Below, in pieces: positions 36,180 through 51,000 of a stretch of 64,000 nt of DNA (the stretch's first letter is position 1; each line of letters starts with the position of its first letter). Position numbers and translations under genes: made by a program. Source of the DNA: Ophiodon elongatus (Eukaryota; Chordata; Actinopteri; Perciformes; Hexagrammidae). Below the pieces are notes generated by a model. It ran no database searches. It was not told where the DNA came from and saw nothing but the letters and a program-made list of their open reading frames with translations. The stretch covers positions 2,508,501 to 2,572,500 of the forward strand of contig JACSYO010001999.1 in assembly GCA_016806645.1 (NCBI GenBank). The letters are read 5' to 3'.

Positions 36180-36426
36180 CATAGAACATAGAACTAACCT
36201 CGCCGCGGTGTGTTTTCCTTTAACAGAATCCGACGTAACGTGACGCAGACGGCTCCATCCGCACACCCTTGTGCACCCTCACGCGGCCGCCACTCTTGCG
36301 TCCCCCTCCCCTGGCCCAGCCCACCTCTCCTCTCCTCTCCTCTCCTCCCCTTCTCCCCCCGGGTGCGTGAGCCAGGATCACCGCTCCATCCAGCGGAGCT
36401 CTTGGCGACGAACCTGCCGGGAAACG
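36180..36426 (+). promoter_or_regulatory. CpG-rich snph promoter and 5' UTR region
   Basis: CpG density rises sharply here compared with the AT-rich surroundings and stays high to about 37,000. The stretch leads into the first ATG and a consensus splice donor. No TATA box is evident. The transcription start cannot be placed. A pyrimidine-rich CTCTC repeat lies at 36,325-36,350. Confidence 0.55.
36323..36350 (+). repeat. (CTCTC)n pyrimidine microsatellite in likely 5' UTR
   Basis: About five tandem CTCTC units followed by C-rich sequence, some 75 nt upstream of the inferred start codon. Confidence 0.85.
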
Positions 36427-36482
36427 ATGCAAACCGATGGATCCGCGACAGGACTAACGGCGTCACGGGGAAGGGGTCGCAG
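36427..36482 (+). CDS. snph: snph coding exon 1
   Basis: This is the first ATG downstream of 36,213 and has A at -3. It opens MQTDGSATGLTASRGRGR and ends in AG before a consensus donor (CAG|GTAAGC). The split AG plus the A that begins exon 2 makes an Arg codon, and the frame continues without a stop. The exon sits in CpG-rich DNA as expected for a first exon. No upstream in-frame ATG was seen; longer open frames here start only at GTG or CTG codons. The match of phase is the main evidence, so another first exon in the long intron is possible. Confidence 0.62.
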
Positions 36483-39400
36483 GTAAGCGAGGCCGTAGCA
36501 TGCCATTGAAATGAGCAGTGGCACCGGCCGCGGCCGAGCTGTCGTTTGTTTCTGCGGAGGATGCGCCCGCGGAGTGGAGCGATCCCCATCAAGGAAATAG
36601 AATGTAAATATTACATAAATGGTGCAAATATGGGGACGAAACGTGTGTGTGTGTGTGTGGGGGGTCTACCCTGCGAGGGCTCGAGCTGTTCTCTGCTGTG
36701 TCTGTTTGTTTTGGTGCAGATGATGGAGGGATGCTGCGCAGTGCGCTCCGGCAGATGTTTACGCGTCTCGTGTCACCCTGTGGTGCACCCATGTTTTGAG
36801 CGTGCGACTCCCCGCACGGCCTTGCGACACGACAGATCCACGCGGTCCGCCGGTGTGAGCGTCATAAACATGACAGCTGTTCAATGGTATTTTTTTTCTC
36901 GGTGGATAGAAACGTTGCCTGACTCTGCTTGCCCTCCGCCCGGCGCTGCGCGGAGAAACGGCTCACTGTGTTAAAGCCAGAGTAAGTGACATCCATGTTT
37001 GCAGGCAGGGGAAGTCGTGACGAGTTGCCCGGCGCTGCAGTTTGACCTTGCAGCATTTCTTGTTTTTCTAAAACCGCAGGTCCCAGCTGACGGATAGCAG
37101 AGGAACAGCTCTCTCTTTGTTTTGTACGGCTTTGAAATGTTGCCACTGAATTACTGATATATCAACGCGTTATCCAGTTTCCGAAATGGGGTTAGCCCAG
37201 CGTTCATTGACTTTACTAGCATGTTGTTCCTTAATGCACACTCAGAAATAAATGGATTGAGTGTATAGGGCCGAGTTTGGTTATTTAGTCAGATCCTCCT
37301 GAGTAACCTTGGCACAAAAACACATGCTTTATTCTGAAAATTACTGACTGACTGGTCTTGTAATCTTATTCTCCTATACCTCCAAATAAATGCTCAAATA
37401 TTGTCTGAATTAAGCAATCGGATACAGCAAAGTGCACCACAATTGCAGCAGCCAGCACAAACGGACTATGAGACAATACAGATGTTCAAAAAGGCTCCTC
37501 ACCCCATTCCAGAGACACACAGAAAAAGTGCTTTGTGGTCGTTTTTTTTCCTCTTTTTGTCATAATTTTGTGGATCTTTGTTGTTGTTTTGAGTCACTCT
37601 TGTAGTCGCTTTGATCTCTCGGGCCCCCTTTTCCCCTGAGGCCTGTTCAGAATCAGAAATCCTCCCGTGCAATACCAACCTGTATTTATTTATAAGCCCA
37701 CATGCTGTCTGCACAGTGTCAGAAATGCAAAGGTGTGGAGATCAGAAACACGACACGCCTCGGCCGTGGAGGGACGAAGCTCGTGGGTTGTGTGCTGTCC
37801 TTTGGTCCGGGTGACTTTTGACCTTTGCAGCATGGCCATCTTGCCAGCAGCAGGCTCCTCCGTCCTGCTCCTCAGCACTCTCCGTCAATGGCAGCTCTCC
37901 ACCTCCCGCCCCCACCCCCCTGCTCACGTTCCACACGAGATGTGGACTGACCGTCGCCATGGTGACATGGCGATGGCTTTCACAGCATGGTGTTTGTTCA
38001 GATGCGCCCATGGTGGGGAAAAAAAGTCAATGTAACGCTACAGCAGTGGTGTCACGGGACTATAGACGCAAGAGTTTATTTCAGATCTTTATTGGGCAAA
38101 ATCTCTGCATTCTTCTGCCGGTTGTTGTTGTTTCATTTCTTTTGCGTGCGGCGGATGTACTAATCCGTCTCCTCTGAACTATCTATTGTAATGGTAATCA
38201 CGCCATTTAACTCTGCGGCTGTTCATGCTGCAGGGCAGGAAACAGCAGTTCCTTTCTGTTTGCATGGTTTCCTCCAGGTGCTCTGGTATGCACATATTCC
38301 AAAGACGTCTGGTCTCTGAAGCCCCCCTCTCACAGGACATAACAAACCCCACTATCATTTTGCTGTTGTCTTTAGTGGGAAACATTATAATCAAGATTCA
38401 ATCCCCAGATCAATGACCCTGCAGTAGTCGCGGGGATTTATTGGCTCCAGCTCCGATCAGCGGTGATGGAGACACTCGTGGTCATCGGCGCCACAAATTC
38501 TGTCCGTCTCTGTCCGAGCAGCGCTCGAACATCGTTCCAAATTAGTTGGCACCGAGTTTGAAATAAGTTTGAATAAGTGACCATAGTCTTTTTGTCACAG
38601 GCCTCTATGCTGCCCTCTACTATTTACTAACCCTGTTTTCGTGACGTGAAATTTTTTTTGTCTATCGCCTACTTTGAGCAGGTTTTCCCGCATTTTAACT
38701 CTCATTTTGGTGGGAAAAAGGGAGTATATACTGTGTGAGTATATACTGTATGTCAGCCCTGTGATTGACTGGCGACCTGTCCGGGGTAGACCCCGCCTCC
38801 CGCCCAGTGACATCTGGAATCGGCTCCATCCACGGCGACCCTGGAGGATAAGCAGTGTAGATAATGGATGACTTCAGCCATGAAACGATAAGCTGACAGC
38901 TGTAAAGCTCTGTGGGGCGAACTGCAGAGTCACGGGATGATTCTATATGGGTTTGTCATGTGACCCATTGCTTACATAAAAATATAGGTTCCAACAGCTT
39001 TAAGCTTTTCTCACATTCAAACACAAATCTCTGAGTAACTGGTTTATTTGTCCCACTTAAAGCTGCCATATTAATCACTTTAATGTTAACGTAATGTGAT
39101 GGGGTCACTCGTGTGACTTTAGTGTCTTTGAGCTCGTTGTTTTGGTTCTACAGTCCATAACTTTATTATGTTGGAGCCTGACGTATACTTAGAGAGAGAG
39201 AGAGGGTGTCGTCCTCAGTCTCCTGCCTAACAATGTGATTGTGAATATTGATTTCCTGCTTTTCTCAATGCTCTTTGCTCGTCTTGCCTCTGAGAAAAAT
39301 GGTTCACACAGACTATTAGCATGATCACTTAGGCCGCAGCGCCCTGGGATGATTTTAATTGCTGCCGCCCAGCCCACTAATGACAAGTATGATATTTTAA

Positions 39401-40605
39401 GCATTTGACCTGATTTTTAAGAAACGCCTTGTGCATTTTACTCAGATCTTACAGCCAAATGGGGGCTGAATGTTGTTCAAATCCAGCGAGACCATGGTGT
39501 GGGAAATCTGTGAAATAAACCCTTTTTGCTGGGCTTGAGATCAAACAAATTAACAAGAAAATCTAGACCAAAACTCCAAGATAATAATTGAAGTTCAAGT
39601 CTTTGTCAAATCTTCTGTATCACATTCTCCTCTCCCTTTTCTCTCCGTCACCCTGTATGTTGGGTGTTGATTGATGGCCCAGTAAGAGCCGTGCTGTAGT
39701 TTTAGTGCTGTGCTCTGCTGGATCTTAGCTAAGCTAGTCTGCGTCCTCTGCAGCAGTAGGGTGACTCTGCAGGATTGACCTAATCTGTTTACGCTGTGGA
39801 AAAAACAGAAAGGCACTGCTCTTTGCCGAATGTTGTTCCCCTCCTGCGTTTCCTAGGAGCGGTTTGACGAACACATGAACATATGGTGAACTCTTTTCCA
39901 CCTCACGCTAGTGCACTTTCATTCTTGAACTACCTGCATGTCCACGGAGCAGCAAAAGGCTTGAAGGAAAGTGTAGCCACTAACTACGTCGGCTCTCCAG
40001 TCGGCTCTTGCGGTTTGGATAGTGGAGAAGCCACTTTGGGGGCTTTCACAATTGACAGAGTAATTGTGGTGAAGGCCGTCCTATAATGTCGGTGTATACA
40101 ACAACATGAAGCGCTCAAAAGCATCGTGGGGATGTTTGTGTGCCTCAGCATGAGTTATTTATGATACTATTAACGTAACGTATATATCTCAGTTATTTCT
40201 TAAAGAGAAAGATTTATGCCACGACTGTGGTTCAGTGTGTGTTCTATTGTTCTCTAAGCACCACACAGAGCATCAAATACAGTAGACATGGCTTTTCTCT
40301 GTAAGTCACTGCCCTCTGTGTTTGATATGAAACGGAGTCCCACGTGTCTTGCTGTGGACTCCAGGGACCAAACCTGGCAACAGCTAACAAACAAACGGGG
40401 TCATCAACACGGGCTCCAAAGCTTTTTATTTTGTTTAAATTATCTAATTTCAAGAGCTTTCATGACAGAAAATGTCATTTTCACAATTAGTCTTTCCCCC
40501 TCATCTCGTTCTTGCACATTTGTGAGTATTTATAGCACCTAGAGTACCACTAGGCATTCGAATAGAAGCTGCTGACTGTGCAGCATATCCAGATGAGAGA
40601 ATGAG

Positions 40606-40638
<33 letters not shown>

Positions 40639-42784
40639 CATAGTCGGAGAGAGATACTTTGCCTTGGAGAGTTACAGCGCTTCATTCAGCCCACTATGTA
40701 TTATTTAGCTCAAATGAAAGTTTCCCAGCTTATGGAGTTTAGGACATTGTGTACAGGAATGTAAACGCTACGAGCTTGCAGTACCAGTTTAATTAGCTGA
40801 CCTTTCTCTAACCGATGGAGCACAGGTTGGATGCCACTACTTCATTTATTATGCAAGCTAATTAAGAGGTCATCCAGTAATGATCCAAAAGAGATAATTA
40901 GGTTTTCACTCATATCATCTAGACCTGGATAATAATACATAAAATACAGTTAGACATTGAAAAACTGTTTTGGATTACAGTTCTTTGCAAAAACACAGAA
41001 ACCACGTTAGACACAACACTTAGAAATAAACATCTCACTTCTCTGTGAAAATAAAAGCTTGCAATAGTTTTTCAAAATGGTGCACACATTTGAATTACTC
41101 TTTCAAAGCAGCAGCAACACACTGATGTACTTTAACGAAACACTGCCGTCTGCAGTACTTTGTTTACCTTCTACATTTCTCATATGAATTCTGTGGAAGA
41201 TTATTGCAGTACAGTACATCTACTCACATGCCAATGAACACAAAGATAGAATGGCTTTAGAAAAGACAATATGCAGCTTAGTTTGGGGTTGTTTTTGCAA
41301 AAGAAATGTAAACTACATTTACATCTACCAATCCGCGGCGCTGTCCGCGGTGCTGAAGTTGCAGAACGATTTGTATTTGCGAGTGCGGTGAGTGGTTAAA
41401 GCATAGTTCTGATTTTGATCCGATAGAAGACCAGGTGTCTCACCTAAGACAATAAAAAAAGACGCATAACAAACCTCCATCAGAACTTTTCTCAAATTAG
41501 TAAAAAGCAGGATGTCTGGAGATTTTCAACCCAAATACAATGCATGCTGGGAAGTATGGCATCAATCTGACAGTCTTTCTAAAAAACTTGATTTGATGAG
41601 TAGAGTGAATCAATTGGACATTTATTCAACTACAACAAAAATATTTCACTGCTGGTGATTTTTATTTCCAGATTCAAACAGCTTTTAACCGTTCTTTATA
41701 GCAAGGAATATAAATTGGTGTTTTCGCAGTTTCTTTTTTTACTTTGGCTACAGAGTCAGGCTAGCTGTTTCCACCCTGCCAACAACAATAGCTTAGCATG
41801 TTTAGCTTACTGAGAATGACAGTGGTAGAGATCTCCTCATCTTTCTCTGAGCAAGAAAGTCAATAAGCGTTTTCTAAAATGGCAAATAGCCCTGCTGCAG
41901 GTTACATTATAATGGAAAACACACATGGCTGTGCACACGAACACACTGTTACGCAAAACCGTAAACAATGACTGGTGACAGCGACCTGTCATCGTGTATC
42001 TTGCTGACCATTTGCTGACAGGCTACTCACCACAGTACCCTGACTCGGCACAATGTTGAGCTCGGCATGACGCAACAAGAACACAAACACGGAGGCGTAC
42101 GTAGATGATGCCCTCAAGTGTTGGGGAAAGGTCCGGAGGGGCTTTCAATGAGTGACCCTGAGCACACAAACAAAGTCTGTCGGATGTGAATGCACAAAAT
42201 GTTCAAAGGAGCAACGTGATCTCACAGAAATGTGCCAAATGACCACAGCCTCTTAGCATAGCATTACATGGTGGCGCCATTTAATGTGTAAAATTACATG
42301 CCGCCACTACGGAAACAATTTATTGTTGGGTTTAGGAAAAACATCATGGATGGGTCTAAAATAAGTATGTAAACTAAACAGAGTACGTCACTAACATAAC
42401 GTCAGAAAAACTCATTGGGACACGAACACTGGGCTCGTGGTTGAAAGACCTGTGTTTGTTTGACCCATCCACCTCCAATGCGCCGCTAAGAGGTCGAGGT
42501 CACTTCATGTACTTCTGTGAGATCGGACTGTCGAGGAAGCTCTTGAGTGCAGCTGGATTGAGTCAGTCCCACACACATATACACTCCGCCTTCCTTCCCC
42601 ACCCTGTCCAACCTATGTGCACGGCGTTAGTTACATTACCACTGCAGTCATTACCCCTTTTTTACACATGTTCTGTACAGTTGTTTTAGATGTACAGAGA
42701 TTAGTCAAGGTCATATCGCCATAGAATGCACGGACACATTGCCTTTCATAGGAGAAACTGCAGTGTGTCCTTTGCTGCTGACTC

Positions 42785-42857
<73 letters not shown>

Positions 42858-44332
42858 AAACGGTGCTGTCATCCTCTGCCTATCTCGCAACCCTCCCTCA
42901 TCTACGCCACCCGTCTTTCTCCACCTTTCTCACCTTCACAAGAAGGAGGAGGGGGTCACAGGCCGCCTCTTCCTCCTCCTCATCTCATTGGCTTCTCTCC
43001 CTCCAATACGTTCTCCCTCTCCCTCGGCCCGATCTCTTTTCTCCACCTCTGCCCGTTGGCTGGTGACGGTGTTGCGTAACAGGCCTAACTTAATAAATCC
43101 TGTATGATGTGCTCTGATGTGGTTTCATCGGTTGCGACAGCAGCCAGAGCCGGAGAACACGCTGCCTTCCCGGGCCTCAGTCCCACTGTGTCGAGTACAC
43201 TTGTAAAATCACAATTCATTGAAGCAAAACAATAAAGACCCAATAGTATGATATCTATGTTACACAGTAGACGATAAATATTCACACATTGTTTTACCAA
43301 GTCTTTTGCCATTCGGACATTAAATCTGGTCAGAAATAGACATGGCCATGATTTTAAGTCTGTCTTTGTCTGAGTGTGCGTATCTAAAAGGTTTTCATTT
43401 GTTTCTTAATTGTCGTCAAACTCTCGTATTCCCCGTAGCTTTCATCTAAACAGCACCAGCAGCCGAATGACGTCTTCAGGATTGTCCCCATTCATGTTCC
43501 CTGCTGCCTTTGTTTCCTCTTCATCTCTTTGATTCACTATTGACCTACTTTGTTACATAACCTTATTATAAACTGATTAAGCAGATTGATAACTGACCGA
43601 AACTAAAAGGCATTCATTAGGCAGGATTTGGTGGCATCAGACCCGTCTGACATCTGTGTGTTCATGTGCACTTTCATGTGTGTGTATGTTTCCTCGTGCA
43701 TATTAATGCAAGAGGCCCAGAACATATACTTTATATATATATGTAATCCTTACAATTATTCTTAAATTAAATCAAAAATAAATAAACAAACATATAAAAA
43801 AATATATACTGTATATGCCTATGTTTCCTCTGTGCCTGTGAGGAGCAGCACAGCAGAGGCAGCAGCTGGCCAGGGTTGCTGGTTACTTTGTACAAACTAT
43901 GAATATTAGGTTATTCATACATTTAAACTCCACCGTATTGCTGGATAATTGTGTCACGTTAGCTGCTTGGAACACACAGTTTGGCATCTGGGAATTATTT
44001 AGAATCCAATCAAAGCAGTGATGCTGTACAAAAAAAGAAAAACGATAGAGAGCAGAGAAAAATGCTAGATACATTAAAGTAAATCCGATATGGATAAAGT
44101 TATACAACAGTTAGCTTTATAGGATTAACAGGATTTCAATGAATATCATCGTATTGAAGTGATGCAGCAGAGAGATGAGAATATTAGGTTTCAGTTCCAT
44201 GAATCCACCTGTCCTCATTCGCTGACTGTGGTGGGAGAGAGGACGGGGGGGAGGCGGGGGGGGGGGGCAGGCATGGTCGGCACAGAGACGCAGGTGTTGC
44301 AGCAGGAAGGTGACTTACAGCAGGTGCCTTGC

Positions 44333-44380
<48 letters not shown>

Positions 44381-44652
44381 ACACACACAAACCTGGCACT
44401 CAAGAGCCCACTGAGTTGTGTGTGTGATGTATTATTGATGCGACTAATCCCCTTCTCTGCCTTCCGTCTCCGTCTCTCACTCTCATCGAGCCTCTCTATC
44501 TCGCGTACACCACCAATACCACGGCTGTGGCAGCAACACCTTTGTATTTGGCCTTTTCGTTAACATAATGGCGGGGTGAGCTTCGTTGGGTCACTGATGG
44601 GGATAATGATTAAATGTTTACGTCCTCGTCTCCCTACATCCAGACAGCCACG

Positions 44653-44693
<41 letters not shown>

Positions 44694-44836
44694 GAGAGGC
44701 AGATGGGTCCTCTCACATGAACAAAGTTAGCATGAAGGCGTCTCTCCTCACGTACAGATCCAGATGCAAATTTCAGTTCCCTTTGCTCGCTTCTGCCTCT
44801 CTCACTGGTATTCGGCCTGAGATGAGACCGATGAGC

Positions 44837-44867
<31 letters not shown>

Positions 44868-45020
44868 GTTGGGTCTCCCACATGGCTGGGAGGTGATTGG
44901 CTGCTGAACCCTGATGTCCTGCCTTTGCCAGATAAGTGTCAGCTTGAGTCAGCAGCACCGTGCTGCTGAGGCATCCAGAGGCAACTTGTTTTTGAGTCAG
45001 CAGAACTCATCCCCTAATTT

Positions 45021-45052
<32 letters not shown>

Positions 45053-48000
45053 GGTCATTCACTGGGCATGTCTGTGTTTCCCTCCAGGCTCTCAGTGTTG
45101 TGCTGAAGAGGACATAGGGACAAAGTGAGGACGGAAGACGCTGAAGGTCGCCTGGACCCATGTCTGCGCCTGCTCCAGCCAATCGGAGGTCTGCGTTGGG
45201 CTCTCGCCGGTAGGTGGCCAATGAGGACCCCGTTTCCTGTTTTGTGTTGGGGTGTTCAGTAAGCCAGCCACAGTTTAAAAGAAGCATCTCCAGGGAAGGG
45301 ACTTTAACCTCCATCATTGCATATCGCAGCGTGAGAGGACCTCGTCCTGTGTTTATCAAGTGTCCCAGGATATCAGCTCTTACTGGCAAAAACTACATTC
45401 TTGAATTTGAATCTCTACCAGACGGCAATCTCCGGGTCTGAAAAGTGAAGCCGGTGCAGAAGTACCTCAAACTTCTGAACCGGCTTCTTGTCTGATTGAA
45501 TAGAAGTCTTTGAGAAAATGACCCAACTTCTTTATTAAATAGATTTATTACCTCAGTAAACATTGTAAACATGAGTTTATGGTCTTAATGTCTAGTTTCA
45601 AGATGTCAATGCATCTGCTGTTTTCTGTTCTGGGAGTTGACCATGTTTTCATCTTTGAACTTTAACCCTTTCACCGTGTGTTTTCAGTTTATAAAAAAGA
45701 TAATTGTAACCTTTTTGGTCACTTAAGGGCATGTGTAGGCATAGTTTACAGTTTTATGACAATATCTTGACAACATATCCCCACTTTAACCTGTCTTTTT
45801 TATGATCAATCACTGCCCCATTCCTTTTATTATCTATTTGGGCTACTATAAATTTGTTTGACTTTTTCACTATGCGCACCAAACGGAGGTTAATTCATAC
45901 TTTGTATGGATACTTTGTATGGATGAGCTGTAACGTTAGAGCAAGAAGCACAATCTGTTGAAGACGAGGTGTAGGCCGCTAAAATCAATTCAGATATGAT
46001 CGTGTCTGTCTGACATATAAAGCTCAGGACAGACAGACATGGCCAAAACAAGCCTGTCCTCCGTTTTTTACAGTTTCGTCACCAGCGCTTTTCTGAAAGG
46101 TTCAGAGATTTTCAACTCTCCCCTTGTCCTTAAATAATCCCTAAATCGACACTAGAGTACTTCCTTGTTTTGCGAATGAAGTGGTTCAAGAGCTGAAGCA
46201 GCAGTGCTGTGCGTGTTTGAATAATCAGCAACATCAGACCTGCAAACCTTGAAAGTTCCTGTGCTTTCAGAAAGTACTCCCCCCCCCCCGCCCCACACAC
46301 ACACACACACACACACACACAATATATGCTAGATGCAGCACTAACACAACCCAAACCGCGATCTTTTCCCGAAACCTAACTGAGAAGTTCTGTTTCCTAA
46401 ACAGGTTCTGCACTGCACAGAACAATAACTAAATAACCTTTTTTTTAAGTTATGATATCATACAAACTGTTTGTATGAGGATACAATGTTCAGCTGAGTG
46501 AAGTTGCCTGCTGTTTTTAATGGTAAACACATTTATTGTTTAACCATGACTAGCTTGTTTGCATTTACTTACAATCTACAAGGCAAGTGTCCTTTTGTTA
46601 AATATCATTATGAGTTGTCCGTACATATAAAGCCTCAACATTAAATGTAGATATTTTATCTATTTCGAATTGTGTCATAAAACTACAATACATAATCGTC
46701 ATTTCTACTTTGCGACTGAGTATGTCATAAAACACTGATGGAGTAGTTCTTCTCCTCACTTAAATTCAGTGTAAGAACTTCTCCCTCTCAAGGGCTGTTT
46801 ATAGTCAAAGGTTAGCTTTTAGCTCGATTCCTTGGAGTGATTCTGAGACGCTTGATAAAAACAGGCCCAGATGTTTCCTCTAGCGCCACAGGCCAAAGTG
46901 GAGCTGCACTGCACTGTGTTTATTAATATATCTTACTTCTTGACCTTTTCTACATTTTGTCTTTCTTTCGTAAGCCTTTGTTGAGTGTTGATTTATTTTT
47001 TCTGTTGCTTAGTTATGTTGCTCCTTGTCAAATTCACAAATTAAACCCTTTGACATGACCTTTTTAGCATCATTTTAGGATACTTTTGTGAGTAAATGCA
47101 CACCGTGTGTGCTCTGTGGATGTGTGTGTGCGCAGCATAATTATTTCTAAACTTAACACTTCCTGAGTACAGCTTTCCCCCAATTGGACCAGCTGTTTTA
47201 AGACCTCTTAACCAACTCATTACCACTTTCTAATTATGTGCCAGTTATAAAGGGTTTATGAGTTCTAGCCATTTGCTTAATTAATGGGTGACAAATCCTC
47301 TTCTAAAGATTGGAACATAACCATCTATAAGAACAAACTTTGGGTTGCGGGTTTGCGTCCACCAGGACACTTGCTTTGTCTTTTTACCTTTCTAGTTCCT
47401 CAGGTAGACCGCTCAAGTCTGACGTTTCAGAAAGGTGCTGCAGAGCATGTGGAACAAAGTTATTAACGGCTTAATAACATTACTAAGACAAATGCACTCA
47501 GAAAAGTGCAGATGAGTCAGGGATCGGACCAGTAGAAAGAAAAAGGAGGAAAATAGCGTCGCAGATCATCGATGAGCCATGTTTGACGATACAGATTGTT
47601 TTCGTTATTTTTGTTGTAGCAGCTGATGTACAAGGCTCCAGACTATTCTTTTCACCACCTTCCCAAAAAGCATTTAGAATTTCTTTTTAAAAGCCATAGT
47701 ATAGTATGTCAGCAAAAGTCATCAAAAAAATATCATAATAGTGTGTCAAAAAGTCATAAAAAATGAAAAGTACAGTATGATGATAAAAGTAATAGTTTAG
47801 TATGTCAAAATAAATTCATCAAAAGTTGTTGAAATAGGTAATGAAAGAGTACGGCATTTAACAAATGCATTATAAGTCATATAATAGTCGAGAAAAAGTC
47901 ACAAACTACACTCAAACTCTGTTGGAAAAAGTCATAATCAAGCCAGTCTATCAAAAAAGTGGTAGTATAGTATGTTGAAAAAAACAGTCATAGTTAGTAT

Positions 48001-51000
48001 TTTGAAAAACCTTTTAAAAAAGCCACAGTATTTTTATAGTAGTGTGTAAAAAAAAACTAGTAAATTAAGCTGATGGGTCCAGCAGTATGCAAGATTAGCC
48101 GTGGATAATAATAACAATAATAATAATAATAATAACTTAAAGACTCAACCTGGCAATCCAAAAGTTCTTATTAAAGCATTTGTAAAAAAAAAAATTGAAA
48201 CATCAATAAAACAATGGTTTAAAACTTAAAGTCCCCCATAAAGGGTGCCATATTAGAAAGTGGTACCCTCAACTCTTACTCGGCTCTCTTTCTCCCTCTC
48301 TGTTGCCACATTTTATGCCAATTTGTTTCTACTGTTTTTTTCATTTAGCTCTTATCCTCCTGATGGGGGAGCTGTGGTATCATTGAATAAACTAGGTGTC
48401 GTCAGCCATCTCTTTCCCACTGAAGTGAACAGCCAGTTCACTGCAACCTGGGAACAGTTTATTGAGTATATTTATGTGTTTTCTCCTACAGCTAATGGAC
48501 ATCCATGGCCTGTTTAATGGACACTGGTTAAAGCATAAGGCCATGTAATTGAGGTGTTGTTGTCCTTAGTGGTGACTTTTTCCACATCAACTAAGCCTCA
48601 GTCCAAATGTTTTCACTTTGCAATGCAAACGTTGCAGTTAAGTTGTGTACAGAATGTAGGTTTTCTACCTCATGTACACAATATTTTTGCACATTCATTC
48701 ACTTCTGTGGTTCAGTCACTACTTTAATAATATGGAGAGCCTATTTGGCATTGGTATTGGCGGGTGATCTGAAGAATCACTACTAAGTATATATCAATAC
48801 TATTTTGTTGCCATAAATCCACTTATATTAGTTGTGTGTCATGTCATTTTTAAGTGTTTAAGTGATAAATCATCCTAACCATCCTAGCCAAGACATCTGA
48901 TTAGTGGTTGTAGTCTTTTTTTTTTGGTATGGTACTACTGAACGTAGCTACACACGGTTCAATCTGTAGCTGTGGTGTCCTCCCCTCTCTCGTCTCTTTT
49001 CCTCAGATTCAACCCTCTGAAGGCGTTGCAGCCCAAACGCCGCTTGCCGCCAATACTGGCGTCCTCGCCCGTCCCGGTGCCAAAGCCGGCGTCTGGGTCG
49101 GGGACGGCTGCGCCGGTACCGCCGGCAGCAGCGGCGGAGCCGGTGGCCATTCCTGTGCCCGCGCCCCCTGCGTGAGACACACTTCAGTTACAGTCTCAGA
49201 GAGCATGCTCAGTAGCTGTAGCTGTCGCTCCGGCATGCATTGTAGCCCCTCAAACAAGACCAAGCACACAGGCAACGTTTATGCTCCCTGTCTCACTTAG
49301 ACACGGTTTACCTGGACATTGCAATAACACTGAGATCCCAACTGGAGCTCTCAGTGTTGTGGCATCAACAACAGCAAAAAGCACAAACTTGTGTGTGTGT
49401 TGTTGCTGTCGTGTCACATTATCTCTGAGTCTATTGATTTAAAAAAAACAAAAAAAAAACAAGGGAAACCCTGATGTACAGATGTGCACTTGAACGCACC
49501 ACTGACATGTACATTAGTAAAGTTACTAGGTACATCTGTACACTAGAGCTGAAGACGTTGTGTTTAGAGGCTACATGCGCAGTAGAAATGGCACCATTGT
49601 GCTGTGGAAGCATACTGTGATCACAAGTGATCACTGGTCCACCACAGCCGCTCAAACCACCGCACCATGTCTGTTATGAACACCGTCCAGTTCCGCAGCG
49701 GAGAGTTGGTGAGACACCGGCATTGCCTGGAACGAGAATGTGCATCTTGGTGTATTAAAAAAAAAAAAGAGAGAGATGGTTGATCTAAAGTGATTTCGGC
49801 ATCTTGAGCAAAGTCTCTGTCTCTACCAGAAACACAGCGTTAAGGATTATGCCTGTACTCCATCCACCCACACTGACCTACACCTGACTGCGCTCGGCTC
49901 CTACGGCCTCTCCACAGCTGCCGCCCACACCTCACAGTCCTGACACGGGTTCCATCCCCAGCAGATGGACGCCATACACTGTCAGACCTGTTGCACTGTG
50001 TATTCCACCCCCTCCAGGCTCACTGCTTCAGCCGCTTCCCTCTGCCGGTGTCTGTTCTGTCTTGGCTTTTGTCACATATTGATATCTTCAAAAAAACAAC
50101 ATAGTCAATATCTGGCCTCCTCCCATATGGTATCACACAGGACACGTTTACTCAGCAAAACTCTTCCTAGAAGCTTGGGAAAGTTGGGTTTGGCCGACAA
50201 CAACAAAACATTTACATTTTTTCACAAAGAAGTGAGAATTACACACCATAGTGTGAGTGTGTCAAATATAGTCACTGCATGGTGAAAACATTCCAGCAGG
50301 TTGACGTTTCAGTACAAAGACACTGAGTCCATGTTTTGGATTTCAGTGCGGTGGCGTGGAGTTATCGGGTCCTGTGTGAAAATCCCCCATGGCTGCTCCG
50401 AGTGGTCGCGCTTTGCCCCTCTGTGGGGGCCAGTGATTGGGCAACAGTCAGTTTAAAGAAACAGGTCATTGCAACATTCACTGTGTGTCATACAATATCG
50501 CTGATTATCAAACATTTGCAATATGTATTATAAGCACAGAATGCCTTGACGGAAGTTGCCCATCACAGATCACCCCTCCTCCTCCCTGCTACCACTGATG
50601 CACTATACTGTGATACTCAACAACTTTATTTTATGTGAAGGTGAAAATATGTGTTTTCTTCACTTTTGTTCACACTTGATTATTTTTGATGATATATGTG
50701 GTCACATGGTCTCTAAGATTATTAGCTGGGCATTTTAGGAAATGGGCTTATTCGCGCTCTTGTCAAGAGTCAGATGAGAAGATCTATACCACTCTCCACT
50801 TTTGTTTGGACGTTAAGCATGAAGCTAGAGTCAGGAGGCTACTTAGCTTAGCATAAATACCGGAAGCAGAGGGAAACAGCTCAATCAAAAGCTAAAGAAC
50901 GCCATCTACCAGCACCTCCAAAGCTCTGTAATGAGCAGAATTGTTGTCATGTTTTTAATCTGCCAACAGAAGTGATGGATTTATGTGTTGGAACTATAGA

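Larger units (their letters stand above)
36483..49006 (+). other. snph intron 1, about 12.5 kb
   Basis: Bounded by the exon 1 donor and exon 2 acceptor. I see no convincing coding exon inside. It holds many microsatellites (listed separately), a partial fold-back MITE (41,740-41,880), a LINE/SINE tail (38,745-38,870) and a decayed minisatellite (47,690-48,055). Open frames at 42,726-43,107 are (GT)n artefacts. Confidence 0.6.

Noticed and set aside
36210..36509. 99-codon frame over snph exon 1 in another phase
   Set aside because: Begins at GTG, not ATG, and runs past a consensus splice donor; a shadow of the CpG-rich leader.
42726..43107. Frames of 117-122 codons rich in Cys-Val
   Set aside because: Created by the (GT)34 microsatellite, which has no stops in these frames.
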